Shown here in pieces: positions 22,016 through 35,560 of a stretch of 51,583 bases of DNA. The notes under the pieces were generated by a model. That model was not told the origin of the DNA. It saw nothing but the letters and a program-made list of their open reading frames with translations, and did no database searches. The translations under genes and the position numbers were made by a program. The DNA comes from Karstenula rhodostoma CBS 690.94 (Eukaryota > Ascomycota > Dothideomycetes > Pleosporales > Didymosphaeriaceae). The stretch covers positions 1,616,244 to 1,667,826 of the forward strand of contig MU001506.1 of the NCBI GenBank assembly GCA_010093485.1, read 5' to 3'. The first letter of the stretch is position 1. Every line of letters starts with the position of its first letter.

Positions 22016-24440
22016 CTTAGACTTTTTAAACTCTTTTAAAAATCTACTAATATTAGGTACCTTTAGTAGAATTAATTACTATAAAGGTTAAATACCTTTT
22101 AGATAAAAGTATATATCTATTATAGATATACTAAAAATAATATATATATTCTTAGTAAATAGGCTTAAAATATAACTAACTACTTATTTATTACTTATAC
22201 CTTATTTATTTAAACCTATTTTTTAACTTTATAGTAAATATTAATTTATATAATATTTCTATTTTAGATAATTCTATTTCTTTATTTACTTTATCTCTAA
22301 ATAGCTCTATACCTCCTAAACTACTATCTATAATTAAATATATAAAAATAAAACCTCTAATACTTAAATAGACTATTAAAAGAAATTTAATACCTTTTCT
22401 TTAGAACTATATTAGAATTTATTCTATAAGCTATACTATTTAAGTAATAATAGCTTTTAATTTTAATAAAAAAAACCTTAATAATATTTTAAAGGTAAAT
22501 AAACCCTATTATAGTATAACTATAAGTAAAATACTATATATACTATTCTAAAATTACTTTTATACTTTAATATAAGAATAGATACTAGTAACTAAAGTCT
22601 CTAGTATATAACCTCTCTATAAATTAAATAATCTATTCTTTTAAATAAAACCTTTTCTACTAGAATTAAATATCTAGCTACCTAAAGGTACTAAAGAATA
22701 CTTAGCTAATATTAATAAAGTTAAAAAAGAATTAGACCTCTATTAGAGTTCTAAAACTAGAAATTATAAAGAGAAAAAAAATAGTCTTAAAACTAATTTA
22801 TAAGTAGCTAAGCTATAAGAGCTAGAGAAAGCCTCTAAACTATATATAATTTTTACTAATATTAATATAATTATTCTAGACCTAATTACTTTAAATAGAA
22901 AAAATCTAGAAATTTTAAACTACTAAAGTCTAGAGTTTACTATTACTTCTAATATATATATAGACTATATTAAGACTAATATAGTTTTATTTATTATAAA
23001 ATTATAATTTATAGTCTTATTCTATTATATATATAAAGTATAAAACTAGTAATAATAACTAGTTTAATAAAATTAATATTATAATAGACTTCTAAATATA
23101 GACTTAAAAGGAAAATAGTTATCTATAAACTAAAATTATATAACTAAAAGAATATACTAAAACTAAAAATTAATTAATATAGATAATATTTAGTAACTTA
23201 GATAGTAATAATAGTTTTAAATTACTCTACTATTTTAATACTTCCCCTAATAAGCTAGTATCTACTATTAAATATAATATTAAACTAGTTATTTTAAAGA
23301 TAAATAATTAGTAAAGTATAGACTATTCTATTATAGGTTAATATATTTTATAAATAAATACCTTTAGTAAACCTTTCTATAAAATACTAAACCTTTACTA
23401 TATAAAGTACTAAACTTACTAGTATAAATATCTATCCCCTAAGATTCTAGACCCTAATAAGTTTAATAATAATAAGACTTAGTTTAAGCTATAGTTCTAT
23501 TTACTAGAGATTAAGATTAAGTCTAATATAGACTACTTTTAGTAAAATACTCCTAAAAAATATACTATAGCTATTACTAATTATATTAATATATAGCTAG
23601 AAGGCTATACCTTTAAAATTTTTAATATCTAGAAATAGTAGTAATTAACTATATCTTTTATAGGTCTATATAACTACCTCTAAGCTATATTTATACTACT
23701 AAACTAGAATATTAATACCTATACTAACCTCTAGAAGATAATACTTCTATCTAGAGAAAATATAAACTTATTTATTATATAGTATAATATATTTATAAAC
23801 TAGGCTAGGTTTTATTCTAATAATTCTAAAGAAATACTTTATAAGAAGCTCTATATAAAGTTTACTAACTAGCTTATCTAGAATATTATTAACCCTACTA
23901 TAGACTATAATAAATTTTATACTATTATTTATAAGCTATATAAAGTCTATAAGTATAACTATTAGGCTAACTATAATTAACTTACTTCCTCTACCTTATA
24001 CTATTATAAGGAGTTTTTATTATAAATAATTACTTTAGCCCCTTATTATACTATAGGACTACTTAAAGATACTATAGTAGAATTAGCTCTAAAGTACTAA
24101 TTTACTAACCCTAGATATAAGTACTCTAGGGAGTAGTATTATAAAAATTAGATATATTATAATTATCTCTCTAAGAACTATATCTACTATAATTATTCTA
24201 TTAAACCCTATAATAGGTATACTATTATAGCTATTATAAAGGTTTAAGAAAAGAATAAAACTTATTTTTTCTTAGAATCTAGTAATAAATATATCTCTAA
24301 TAAAAACTCTAAGTTAGACTTTAAATTAGAAAACTAGAGGTACTAGTTAACTCTAGACTAGTGTCCCTAATAGGAGTAGTAGGTATAGAACTAATTAATC
24401 TATAGAAGTTAGTGTTTTACCCTAAGAAATATTATACTAA
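22016..24440 (+). pseudogene. gag relic of copy E
   Basis: Aligns along its length with gag of copy C. The zinc knuckle lies at 24155-24196 with the same all-Tyr replacement of Cys and His positions. A short segment near 23060 is shorter than in copy C, which partly explains the element's smaller size. Stops are throughout. Confidence 0.8.
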
Positions 24441-24471
24441 CCCTAAAAGTATTTAAATTCTTAACTTATTT

Positions 24472-27400
24472 AGGGGAATACCTTTTATACTTTCTATAAT
24501 ATTCTAAAATAATAAATATAAGGTTTATATATATAGTTTTATTAATTCTAGTATATTTATATATAATCTTATTACCTTATAGCTAGAGAAAGTACTAAGA
24601 TACTAACTTAGTATTAAGTTAATATAGCTTAAATATCTAATCCCTCTTAAGAGTTTTACTAATAAGAAGGCTACCTTAGTTAATTACTATTTTTAAGTAG
24701 TACTTAATATTAATAGATACCCTATAACTATATAGTTTATCCTATATAAAATAGGAGACTATAACCTTATTATAGAATAAAAATTCTTTAAGAATACTAA
24801 AACACTAATTAATTATTATAACTAGTACTTAAAATAGCTAGATAATATATTATTATAGGTTATTACTCTACTTATAGTATTATACTACCTACTCCTACTA
24901 GTTAATAAAAAATACTAGTTTAATACTAACTAATAGGATACTAACTTTAAGAAGGAGGATATTTAACTTTAATAAGTATAATTACTTTATAAGGAATACT
25001 CCCCTATAAAGGAGTTTAAGATTTCTATAGAGTTTATAATATTATCTATCTCTCTAGTATAGACTACCCCCTAAAATTATAGTAATTATTAACTACCTTT
25101 AATAGAGCCTATTCTAGATAAGGACTTTATTATAGTATATTATATATCTTTAAATAAAGATAGTAATAAAACTAAACTACTAAAGTCTAGGGATAAGAAT
25201 TAGTAATTAGCTAAGTCTAGTATTAAGGATAATACCCTAGTATATAGATATAGTAATAAATTACTATATAATAATAAATTATTACTAGAGGAATTAATTA
25301 TCTCTATTAAGCCTAATTCTACTAGAAATCCTAGTAAATAAGTTACTAAGAAACTCTTATAAGAGCTAAGGATTAAACTAAAAAACTATCTAAAGGACTA
25401 AGTTATTACTATTTTTTACCCTATAGAGTAGCTTTAATATAAGGAAGATTTATATAAAATAAATAAAATACTATCTAATCTAGAACTACTATCCCTAAAG
25501 GAACCCCCTAAGTATTAAATACTAATAAGGGAATAACTCCTTAAGGTTAGTATTAATATTTTAACTATTTCTACTATAGTATTTATAGTTAGTATATAAG
25601 GTATAAAAATTAACTCTATTAGTTAATATAAGTTATTTAAACTTATAGAAACTAAGTATTATAAAAAGAAAGCTATAGCTAACTCTCTAGAAAAGTCTTA
25701 AAAATAGCTACTAGTAGAACTTAAAGCTAAGCTTCCCTACTATAGATAGGTAGGGATAGATATTTCTTACTTTAGTAAATAAGAGATAAATACCTTACCC
25801 CTATAATAGGAAAGTATTAATTATAATATTATCCTTACTAAAGATATTAGTATTTTAAAGACCTCCCTACTATATCCTATATCCCTTAATAAGTTAGAAT
25901 TACTATACCTATATATTTAGGATATAGTAAAGAAAGGGTTTATCTCCCCTAGTAATACTAGCTTTACCTCCCCTATCTTATATATAAAAAAGTCTAAAGG
26001 GGAGTAGTATCTTTATATTAATTATAAAAGGCTTAATAGTATTACTAAAAAGAATATTATTTTTATACTACTATTAGAGGAAACTTTTATATACCTATCT
26101 AGGATATATATATTTACTAAACTAGACTTATAATAAGCCTTTTACTATATATAACTTATTAAATATACCTTTAACCTCTCTATATTTTAAATTTAATATA
26201 GTAACTTTAAGTATAATATTCTTTCTTTTAGTATAACTAATAGACTAGTATTATTCTAGTACTTTATTAATATAATTCTAGCTAATATAATTAACTTAAT
26301 TTATATAGTTTATATTAATAATATTCTTATCTACTCTAAGGACCCTCTAGAGTATAAGGCTTATATATCTAAAATTATTAAATAGTTAAAAAAGTACTAC
26401 CTCTATTATAATATTAAGAAAAGTAAATTTATTATTTAAAAAGTTAAATTCTTAGGCTTTATTATTACTACTAACAGGATCTATAAGGACTCTAAGAAGG
26501 AAACTATAGTATAGAACTAAAAAGAGCCTACTAGCCTCTATACCCTCTAATCCTTTTTAGAATTTTATAACTACTATTAGACCTACCTTAAAAACTATAG
26601 ATATATTATTTAACCCCTTACTAAACTAACTAAAAAAAGTGCCTAGTATAAATTTAAAGATAAGAAACACGCCACTTTTTAAGCTATAAAGGATCTTTTT
26701 TACTTAGATAATTTTATTATATAATACTCCCCCTACTATAAGATATAAATAGAGATTAATACTAGTAATAATATTATTATAGGAGCTATCTTATAAATAT
26801 AAGATAATAAAATTTAGAAACCTTTTAGTTTTTATTTATATAAAATAAAACTAGTAGAGATAAATTATAATATTTATAATAAGGAAATACTTACTATTAT
26901 AGATAGGTTATATATATAGCGCGCCTAGCTTATTAGTTTATAGTTAAAAAAGCTATTTATTATTATTATAGACTATTACGTACTTAAATACTTCTTTATA
27001 AAGTAAAAACTTATACCCTATTAGACTTATTAGTTAGAAATATTATTCTAGTATAATTATATAATTATATTTTACTCTAGATCTATAAATATTATAGCTA
27101 ATATACTATTATAGAAATAGGAAGAACTAGTTATATAGAAGGTAAAAGCTAAGTTAGTTTATATAATATACTTCTTCTCCTAATAATAGGATATTACTAA
27201 TAATAATACTAATAATAAGGACTATAAAGTAGTAGTATTAGTTATTACTACTAAGCTAAATTAGTAGAGTAGGGAGGCTAAATTATAAAACTCTCCTATT
27301 ATACTAGTAGACTACCTATTTAAAGTAAATTATACTAATCTAATCTTAGAACTATTTTAAGAGGCTATCTTTAAACTAAATAGTAAGTATAATAGAATAC

Positions 27401-28857
27401 CTTCTAGACTTTTTTTATACTAAAATTACCTAGTTATCCCTAAAACTAGTTAGCTTTAAATAATCCTTATTAATATAGTTTACTCCTACTAGATAACTAT
27501 ATACCCTAGTACTAAAAAAATCTATAAACTTATCTAGAAATTATACTATTAGAGCTATATATATATAGATATTAAATAATTTATATAAAATTATAAAATC
27601 TACTACTAGACTAAGCCCCCTTATAATAAGAAGTTAGGCCTACTTTAACTATTACCTATTCTAGAGGCTATATAGTAAGATATCTTTATAGACTTTAAAA
27701 ACTTTCTACTAGACTAAAAGGGCTTTAATAATATTATAGTTTATATATACTATCTAAGTAAATATACCTTTTTACTATTATACTATAAAATAATTACTAT
27801 AGAATAGACTATCTCCCTTTACTACTAGTATATCTAAAGGATCTTTAGTATCCCTAAATTTATTATATTAAATTAAGGGCTATAGTTTACTTCTAATTTT
27901 ACTAGTAAACTATATTATTTTATAGGTATATAGTAGAAATTTATATCTATAGATTATACTTAAATAGATAGCTAAACTAAGATATATAATAAGTATATTA
28001 ACTAGTATCTCTACCTATTTATTAAAAAATTTTAGAATAACTAGTTAGATTTACTTTCTTTAATAGACTAGGTATAAACCTCTTTATCTAATAAATCTAC
28101 TAGTTTCTCTCTATATAAAATTAAATTTAGCTATAAAGTTAAAGTTTTTTAGAACTAGAGGGATAGAGTTAGGTTATTTAAGGACTCCCCTAATAATATT
28201 AACTCTAAGTAAGTCTGCGAGTTTATTACTACTTACCTTAAAACTATTACTTAAGTCTATAACTAGGCCTATTAGAATCTTATTATAGTATAAAACTTAA
28301 TAGTAAAATAAGTTAATAAATACTACTAACTATTTAATTTTATTATTAGTAACTTTATCTATATTACTCTAAAAGGCTTTTTAATATTATATCTTTCTAT
28401 TAAGCTTAATAAGTAAATATATAGTCTATACTATATTATAGGAATAAAAGAATTATCCTATAAGTTTAAATTACTATTATATATAAAAGTTTATTTAGTA
28501 TTTTATATAGACTATTTTTAAAAAGTACCTAATAATCTATTTTCTAAATAATACTAACTATAGGAATTACTAACTAAAGTTAATAGTACTTTTAAGTAGG
28601 AGGTATTACTTATTTATAATAGCTAATTAAGCTAGGGAAAACTCTAGTACTAAATAGTATAGTAAGACTATAACTTAGATAATATATAGTATCTAGTATT
28701 TAACTTTAGAAATACTCTAAAGCTAGTAGGTAACTTTTATAATACTAATCCTTAGGTAGCTAAGCCCTCTAAGTATCTAGATACTTAAAAAAAAGCTATT
28801 TTTAATAAAGTATTCTTAGATAGTAATCCTAAAGATAATACGCCTATTAAGGTAGGT
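24472..28857 (+). pseudogene. pol relic of copy E
   Basis: Protease remnant at about 24535-24549; RT box VYINNILIYS at 26308-26337; RNase H, integrase and chromodomain (about 28625-28795) at a constant offset of about 12232 bp from copy C. A few CpG sites survive (for example near 26920-26980). Every frame is broken by RIP stops. Confidence 0.87.
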
Positions 28858-29350
28858 AGTTAATAAAGAATTACTTAAAAATAGGCTAGTTAGTATAGTA
28901 GCTTAATTTAGATAGCCTACCTAGTATTTATAAGATATACTTACCTTATACTTTTTAGTACTATAAAGGATTAAGCTTTATATATTAAGTATTTTAAGCC
29001 TTTAACTATAATAAGGAATTTAAAGTCTTAAATTAGATCTTAACCTCTCCTTATAGGATTAGGGAATCCTATATAATATATATATAATAGTATATAGCTA
29101 ACTACTTAGAAAAATTCTAAATAAAGATATTTTTATATAGGAAATTATAGAGTTCTATATAATTATACTAGAGTAGAATACTCTAATTTAGTCTATAACT
29201 ATATAAATTTAATAGGAAATTTTTTAAGAGTATAGAGAATATTTTCTTTATTTTTATTTTTTTCTTTCTAGACTAATTTATTCTTTTCTTTTTTTTTATA
29301 GATATAGGTATTCTTATAGTCTTTAGAAACTATTAAAACCCTAGATCGCG
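28858..29350 (+). other. 3' untranslated region of copy E
   Basis: Equivalent to 16626-17120 in copy C, including the T-rich run near 29245-29265 and the surviving GATCGCGCT motif just before the polypurine tract. Confidence 0.6.
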
Positions 29351-29352
29351 CT

Positions 29353-29365
29353 TAGAGGGGGGTAG
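29353..29365 (+). other. Polypurine tract of copy E
   Basis: TAGAGGGGGGTAG immediately before the 3' LTR, identical to copy C. Confidence 0.82.
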
Positions 29366-29611
29366 TATAAGGGTTAATTTAACCTAAGGTTAAATCCCTT
29401 TATAGGATATTTACCTATCTTTAAGCTTAGGCCTTATCTAGTAGCCTATATATAGATTAGTTAGTAGATCTTAAATACCTAGTATATAGAGAGTCCCTCC
29501 CTAGAATTTTCTCTATTTTAGTATTTTAAGTTTAGTCTTAATTTATATAGTTTCTTCTATCTATCTAATTCTAAGAGTGTTTACCCTATTTAGCTATATC
29601 CTGGCCTTATA
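29366..29611 (+). repeat. 3' LTR of copy E (246 bp)
   Basis: Ends CTGGCCTTATA and retains one TG dinucleotide. The next base begins internal sequence of copy F. Confidence 0.92.
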
Positions 29612-32600
29612 AATATCTAATTCCTTTTAAAAATTTTACTAGTAAGTAGGCTATCTTAATTAATTACTATTTTTAAATAATACTTAATATTAATAGATAT
29701 TTTATAATTATATAGTTTATTCTATATAAAATAAAAAACTATAACCTTATTATAAAATAAAAATTCTTTAAAAATACTAAAATACTAATTAATTATTATA
29801 ACTAGTACTTAAAATAATTAGATAATATATTATTATAAGTTATTACTCTATTTATAGTATTATACTACCTACTTCTACTAGTTAATAAAAAATACTAGTT
29901 TAATACTAACTAATAAAATACTAATTTTAAGAAGAAGAATATTTAACTTTAATAAATATAATTACTCTATAAGGAGTACTTCCCTATAAAGGAGTTTAAA
30001 ATTCCTATAGAGTTTATAATATTATTTATTTCTCTAGTATAGACTATCCCCTAAAACTATAGTAATTATTAATTATCTTTAATAGAGTTTATTCTAGATA
30101 AGGACTTTATTATAATATACTATATATCTTTAAATAAAAATAGTAATAAAACTAAACTACTAAAGTCTAGAAATAAAAATTAGTAATTAGTTAAGCCTAG
30201 TATTAAGAATAATACCCTAGTATATAAATATAATAACGAGTTACTATATAATAATAAATTATTACTAGGGGAATTAATTACCTCTATTAAGTCTAATTCT
30301 ACTAGAGACTCTAGTAAATAAACCACTAAAAAACTCTTATAAAAGTTAAGGATTAAACTAAAAAACTATTTAAAAAACTAAATTATTATTATTTTTTATT
30401 CTATAGAATAGCTTTAATATAAGGAAGATTTATATAAGATAAATAAAATACTATTTAATCTAGAACTACTACCCCTAAAGAAACCCCCTAAGTATTAAAT
30501 ACTAATAAAAAAATAGCTTTTTAAAGCTAGTATTAATATTTTAATAGTTTCTACTATAGTAGTTATAGTTAGTATATAAAATATAGAAATTACCTCTATT
30601 AGTTAATATAAGTTACTTAAATTTATAAAAACTAAATATTATAAAAAAAAAATTATAGTTAACTCTTTAAAAAAGTTTTAAAAGTAGCTATTTATAGAAC
30701 TTAAAGCTAAACTTCCCTACTATAAATAGGTAGAAATAGAAATTTTTTATTTTAGTAAATAAAAAGTAAATACCTTACCCCTATAATAAAAAGGTATTAA
30801 TTATAATATTATCCTTACTAAGAATATTAGTATTTTAAAAACCTCTATACTATATTCTATATCCCTTAATAAGCTAGAATTACTATACCTATATATTTAA
30901 AATATAGTAAAGAAAAAATTATCTTTCTTAGTAATACTAGTTTTACCTCCCCTATCTTATATATAAAGAAGTCTAAAGATAGATAATATCTTTATATTAA
31001 TTATAAAAGGCTTAATAGTATTATAAAAAAAATATTATTTCTATACTACTACTAGAGAAAACTTTTATATACCTATCTAGGATATATATATATACTAAAC
31101 TAGATCTATAATAGGCTTTTTACTATATATAACTTATTAAATATACCTTTAATCTCTCTATATTTTAAACTTAATATAGTAACTTTAAGTATAATATCCT
31201 TTTTTTTAGTATAACTAATAGACTAGTATTATTCTAATATTCTATTAATATAATTCTAGCTAATATAATTAATTTAATTTATATAGTTTATATTAATAAT
31301 ATCCTTATCTATTTTAAAAATCCTCTAGAATATAAGATTTATATATCTAAAATTATTAAATAGCTATAAAAGTACTACCTCTATTATAATATTAAAAAAA
31401 GTAAATTTATTATTTAAAAAGTTAAATTTCTAGACTTTATTATTACTACTAATAGGATCTATAAGAATCCTAAAAAGGAAACTATAATATAGGACTAAAA
31501 AGAGCTAATTAGTTTCTATACCCTCTAATCCTTTTTAGAACTCTATAACTATTATTAAACCTATCTTAAAAACTATAAATATATTATTTAATCCCTTACT
31601 AAGCTAACTAAAAAAGGTATATAGTATAAGTTTAAAAAAAAGAAATATACTACCTTTTAAGCTATAAAGAATCTTTTTTACTTAGATAATTTTATTATAT
31701 AGTACTTCCCCTATTATAAAACGTGGATAGAAACTAATATTATTAATAATATTATTATAGATATTATTTTATAGATATAAAATAATAGAATATAGAAATC
31801 TTTTAACTTCTACTTATATAAAATAGAACTAGTAGAAATAAATTATAATATTTATAATAAGGAAATACTTACTATTATAGGTAGGTTATATATATAATAT
31901 ATTTAGTTTATTAGTCTATAGTTAGAAAAGTTATTTACTATTATTATAGACTATTATATACTTAAATACTTCTCTATAAAATAAAAACTTATATTCTACT
32001 AGACTTATTAGTTAGAATTATTACTCTAGTATAACTATATAATTATATTTTACCCTAGATTTATAAATAGTATAGCTAATATACTATTATAGAAATAGGA
32101 AAAACTAGTTATATAGAAGATAAAAACTAAGTTAGTCTATATAATATACTTTTTTCCCTAATAATAAAATATTACTAATAATAATATTAATAATAAAAAT
32201 TATAAAGTAATAGTATTAGTTATTATAACTAAGCTAAACTAGTAGAGTAGAAAGGTTAAATTATAAAACTTTTCTATTATATTAATAGACTACCTACTTA
32301 AAGTAAATTATACTAACCTAATTTTAAAACTATTTTAAAAAACTACCTCTAAACTAAATAGTAAATATAATATAATATCTTTTAAACTTTTTTTATAGTA
32401 AAACTATCTAGTTATCTCTAAAACTAGTTAACTTTAAATAATTCTTATTAATATAGTTTATATCTACTAGATAATTATATATTCTAGTACTAAATAGACC
32501 TATAAACTTATTTAAGAATTATACTTTTAGAGTTATATATATATAGATATTAAATAGTTTATATAAAATTATAAAATCTACTACTAGACTAAACCCCCCT

Positions 32601-32628
32601 ATAATAAAAAACTAGATTTACTCTAACT
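29612..32628 (+). mobile_element. Copy F: internal fragment of the same chromovirus family
   Basis: This fragment corresponds to about 12400-15415 of copy C. It starts just downstream of the protease, includes RT (box VYINNILIYS at 31286-31315) and RNase H, and ends inside the integrase zinc-binding region. No LTR or gag is present. Its right end joins 28S rDNA through a 4-base overlap (ACTA). It is the most heavily mutated copy of this family in the window. Confidence 0.85.
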
Positions 32629-33222
32629 AGAAAAGCTAATATAGAAATAACTAGCTTATAGTAGTAAAGTATTTATAATAATATTACTTTTTAATTCTTT
32701 AATATTAGCTCTTTCTATTATACTAAAGTAGAATTTAGTAAATATTAAATTATTTATCTATTAATAGGGAATATAAACTAGGTTTAAACTATTATAAAAT
32801 AGATTAGTTTTATTCTACTAATAACCTCGTTCTTATAGTAATACTATTTAGTATAAGAATAATTATAGTTTTAAATAATTAGTTTTTATAACTATTTAAT
32901 TAGGTATTACTATAAAATTATTATTTACTAGATTATAACTAAATATTTTTAAGTTAGAATCTATATTAGAATAGAATAAACTTTTATATTTATATATTAA
33001 AGTTAGATATAAATAGGTCTTTAGTCTAGAATTTTAATAGGCTAGTAATAGTAGTCCTATTAAAATAGGGACTACTAGCTAGTATATTATAATTTAACTA
33101 TATATAAAATTAAATTCTTTATAAATAATTTAGTTATCTAGCTAGGTTATATAAGTAGTTAAGTAGTCTTATAATTATAAGCTATTAAGTATAAGCCTAT
33201 TACTAGCTTAGTTAAAAACCTC
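32627..33222 (+). rRNA. 28S rRNA 3' fragment, RIP-mutated pseudogene
   Basis: This matches the last roughly 600 bp of the complete 28S at 50103-50682, base for base apart from transition differences. It includes the region corresponding to the conserved GAAAAGTTACC and GGATAACTGGCTT segments of fungal 28S. The 5' part is missing because copy F abuts it. With the complete unit downstream it shows that at least two rDNA repeats lay in tandem. Cytosine-to-thymine and guanine-to-adenine changes throughout make a functional rRNA impossible. Confidence 0.85.
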
Positions 33223-33840
33223 TATTTAAAAAAAGTTATAGCCTATTAAGTCTACTCTAAACTAGAGGGAGTCTATATATATAATTAGTAAGATATAGTA
33301 GAAATATAACTAATAAAAAAATTAAAAGTTACTTTAATAAATCTAAACTTAGATTAATATAGGCTATTTAACTAGATAATAAGGAGGGAGATAATATAGA
33401 TAAATTTTATAAAAAGTTATTTATACTAATTAGGTATTATACTATATTAGAGGGTAGGAGATAGATAATAAAATAGCCCTTATAACTAATAGTAGTAATA
33501 GTATAAGTATATAAATTTAGATTATATACTAATAATATATATATAGTTTACCTTTTCTAACTAGATATAGAGATACTATAGTAATATACTTAGTCTAAAA
33601 TTAAACTATAAATATATAATATACCCTATTCTACTAATTAATTAAAACTAACTATAGGGTATATATAAATACTCTATAATACTAAAAAGGCTATATAGAA
33701 AAACCCTTTTACTAATATATTATTAACTATATAAATAATATTTAAATTCTAGAGGTTTATTATCTATTTTATACTAGTAGAGATAGTAGTAAAAGTAGAC
33801 TAAAAAGTATACTAAAAAGTACTTTAGATATTTTTTAGAA

Positions 33841-34359
33841 TTATAAAATATTCTTATAATTAGGATAGAGCTTTTAATTACTTTAATTCTAAATCTATTA
33901 TCTATTTATTAATAGGATAAATAGTAATAGTATTAGATTTAAAAGTACCCTAAGTACTTTTTATACTAAGGAAAAAGTACCCTAAAAAGTGCCCTAAAAA
34001 GTACCCTAAAAAGTATTCTAAATATTTCTAGAGGTTATAAAATATTCTAGAATAGAGTTTTTAATTATTTTAATTTTAAATTTATTATCTATTTATTAAT
34101 AGAATAGATAGTAGTAGTACTAGAGGTAAAAGTATACTATATACTTTTTTCTTAGTAGTATACTTTTTCTAAAAATATACTAAAAGTATACTATATACTT
34201 TTTAAGATATTAGAATATTTTAATAACTAGAATAGAGCTTTTTACTACTTTAATTCTAAATCTATTATTTATTTCTCTATAGAATAAATAGTAGTAGTAC
34301 TAGAGATAAAAATATATTATATACTTTTTCCTTAATAATATACTAAAAGTATATTATAT
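33841..34359 (+). repeat. IGS subrepeats, left array (3 units)
   Basis: Units with a shared core (a GATATTAGAATATT-like start, TAATAACTAGAATAGAGC, CTATTATCTATTT) begin near 33841, 34035 and 34205. The array continues at 42831 beyond copy G. Tandem subrepeats are typical of fungal rDNA spacers. Confidence 0.78.
33972..34020 (+). repeat. 12-bp IGS microrepeat (AAAAAGTACCCT)n
   Basis: Four tandem units of AAAAAGTACCCT or AAAAAGTGCCCT. The same cluster occurs in the next spacer at 51434-51500. Confidence 0.85.
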
Positions 34360-34861
34360 TATTATAAGGGGTTTTCTATATATTTAACCTAGGTCTATAT
34401 TTTAAAAATTATTTAAGAAATAAGATATAATAGAGTTAAATATAAAATTAGATAATAATTCTATATTATAATAAAATATAATATAATAATACTAAAAGAA
34501 AACTAAATATTTATATATAAATAAAATACTTTAATTTAAGTATAAAAGTTAACTATAAAGAATAGAAACTATATAGAGATTCTCCTAAACTATATACTAA
34601 TTATTCTAATCCTTACTATTCTAGAATCCCCTAGTCTACTTCTATAGATTCTACCTTTTTAGTAGAAGTATCTACTCTACTCCTACTAAAATCTAGTACT
34701 TCTAGAATTTTATACTCTTAGTAGAATTATAGTTATATAATTTATAATATAAATTATCTTATAAGTTTATATATAAGTATTTATTAGTTTTATTTCTATT
34801 ACTAATATCTTATATATAATTCTTTCCTTTTTTCTAGTCTAGTTCTATTATAATTATAATA
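34360..34861 (-). repeat. 3' LTR of copy G (502 bp)
   Basis: Same length as, and closely similar to, the LTR at 42317-42818. Ends are TATTATAAGGGG and AATTATAATA as written, probably from TG...CA termini. Confidence 0.9.
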
Positions 34862-34864
34862 TTA

Positions 34865-34876
34865 TCCCCTTTTTTA
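34865..34876 (-). other. Polypurine tract of copy G
   Basis: TCCCCTTTTTTA on the plus strand is an A/G-only run on the minus strand, within about four bases of the 3' LTR. It fixes the element's orientation. Confidence 0.65.
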
Positions 34877-35560
34877 GAGTTATTATTCTAATACCCTATT
34901 ATTACTTTATAACCTATTATTATAATATAGTTTAGAAATATAAAGATTTATTTTTTTATACCTTTAAATATAGTATTATATCCTCCTCTAGATTTTCTAA
35001 GCCTCCCTAATTATATCTAAGGTATTAAAATAATTATTAACTAATTATTACTATACTTATACTAACGAGATTTATTATTATTATCTAGTAATACTAATAA
35101 AGTACACTTATTATATAGAGAAAAAGATTCTAAAGTATTTTATAAATATTTTAACTAGGGAGTATACTATATATATTACTATTTATATAAAATATAGTTT
35201 TTAGATTTCTAAGAAAAAATAGGAATATATTTAGTTTAAGAAATATAAAAAGTATTTTACCCTCCTCTATACTAAGACTAAAATTACTTATCTAAAAATA
35301 GAAATTATAAAAATAGAAAAGTAAAAGTAATTATTTATAACTTATAATACTTATATACTTAATATATTAGATTATTTAAAAAAGGAGGCTTTAAAGAGTA
35401 TAAATACTAGTATTATTTCTATATTACTACTATATAAATTCTTAACTAATCTAGACTAGTTATAGACTAATTTTTCTATTATTAATTTTTTTATTTTTTC
35501 TAACTTCTTTTCTAACTTTAGACTAGTATTCTTATTAATTAATCCCTTTAGAATTAATCC
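34877..35560 (-). other. 3' untranslated region of copy G
   Basis: AT-rich sequence between the chromodomain and the polypurine tract. No further motif was recognised. Confidence 0.5.

Larger units (their letters stand above)
21547..29611 (+). mobile_element. Copy E: complete Ty3/gypsy chromovirus, 8065 bp
   Basis: A full-length copy of the same family as C, with matching LTR lengths and domain order, and dead through RIP. The five bases to its left (21542-21546, CTACT) do not match the five bases to its right (AATAT), so it lacks a target duplication. Its right flank is internal sequence of another copy (F). This suggests E was inserted inside F and that recombination between the two 5' LTRs later removed F's first part. 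Confidence 0.9.
33223..34359 (+). other. rDNA intergenic spacer, left part
   Basis: This spacer follows the 28S 3' end and is closely similar to 50683-51583, the start of the next spacer. It contains the IGS subrepeats from about 33841 and a 12-bp microrepeat cluster. It is interrupted at 34359 by retrotransposon copy G and resumes at 42819. Confidence 0.82.

Noticed and set aside
21542..29616. Target-site duplication around copy E
   Set aside because: CTACT on the left and AATAT on the right do not match even when C-to-T changes are allowed.
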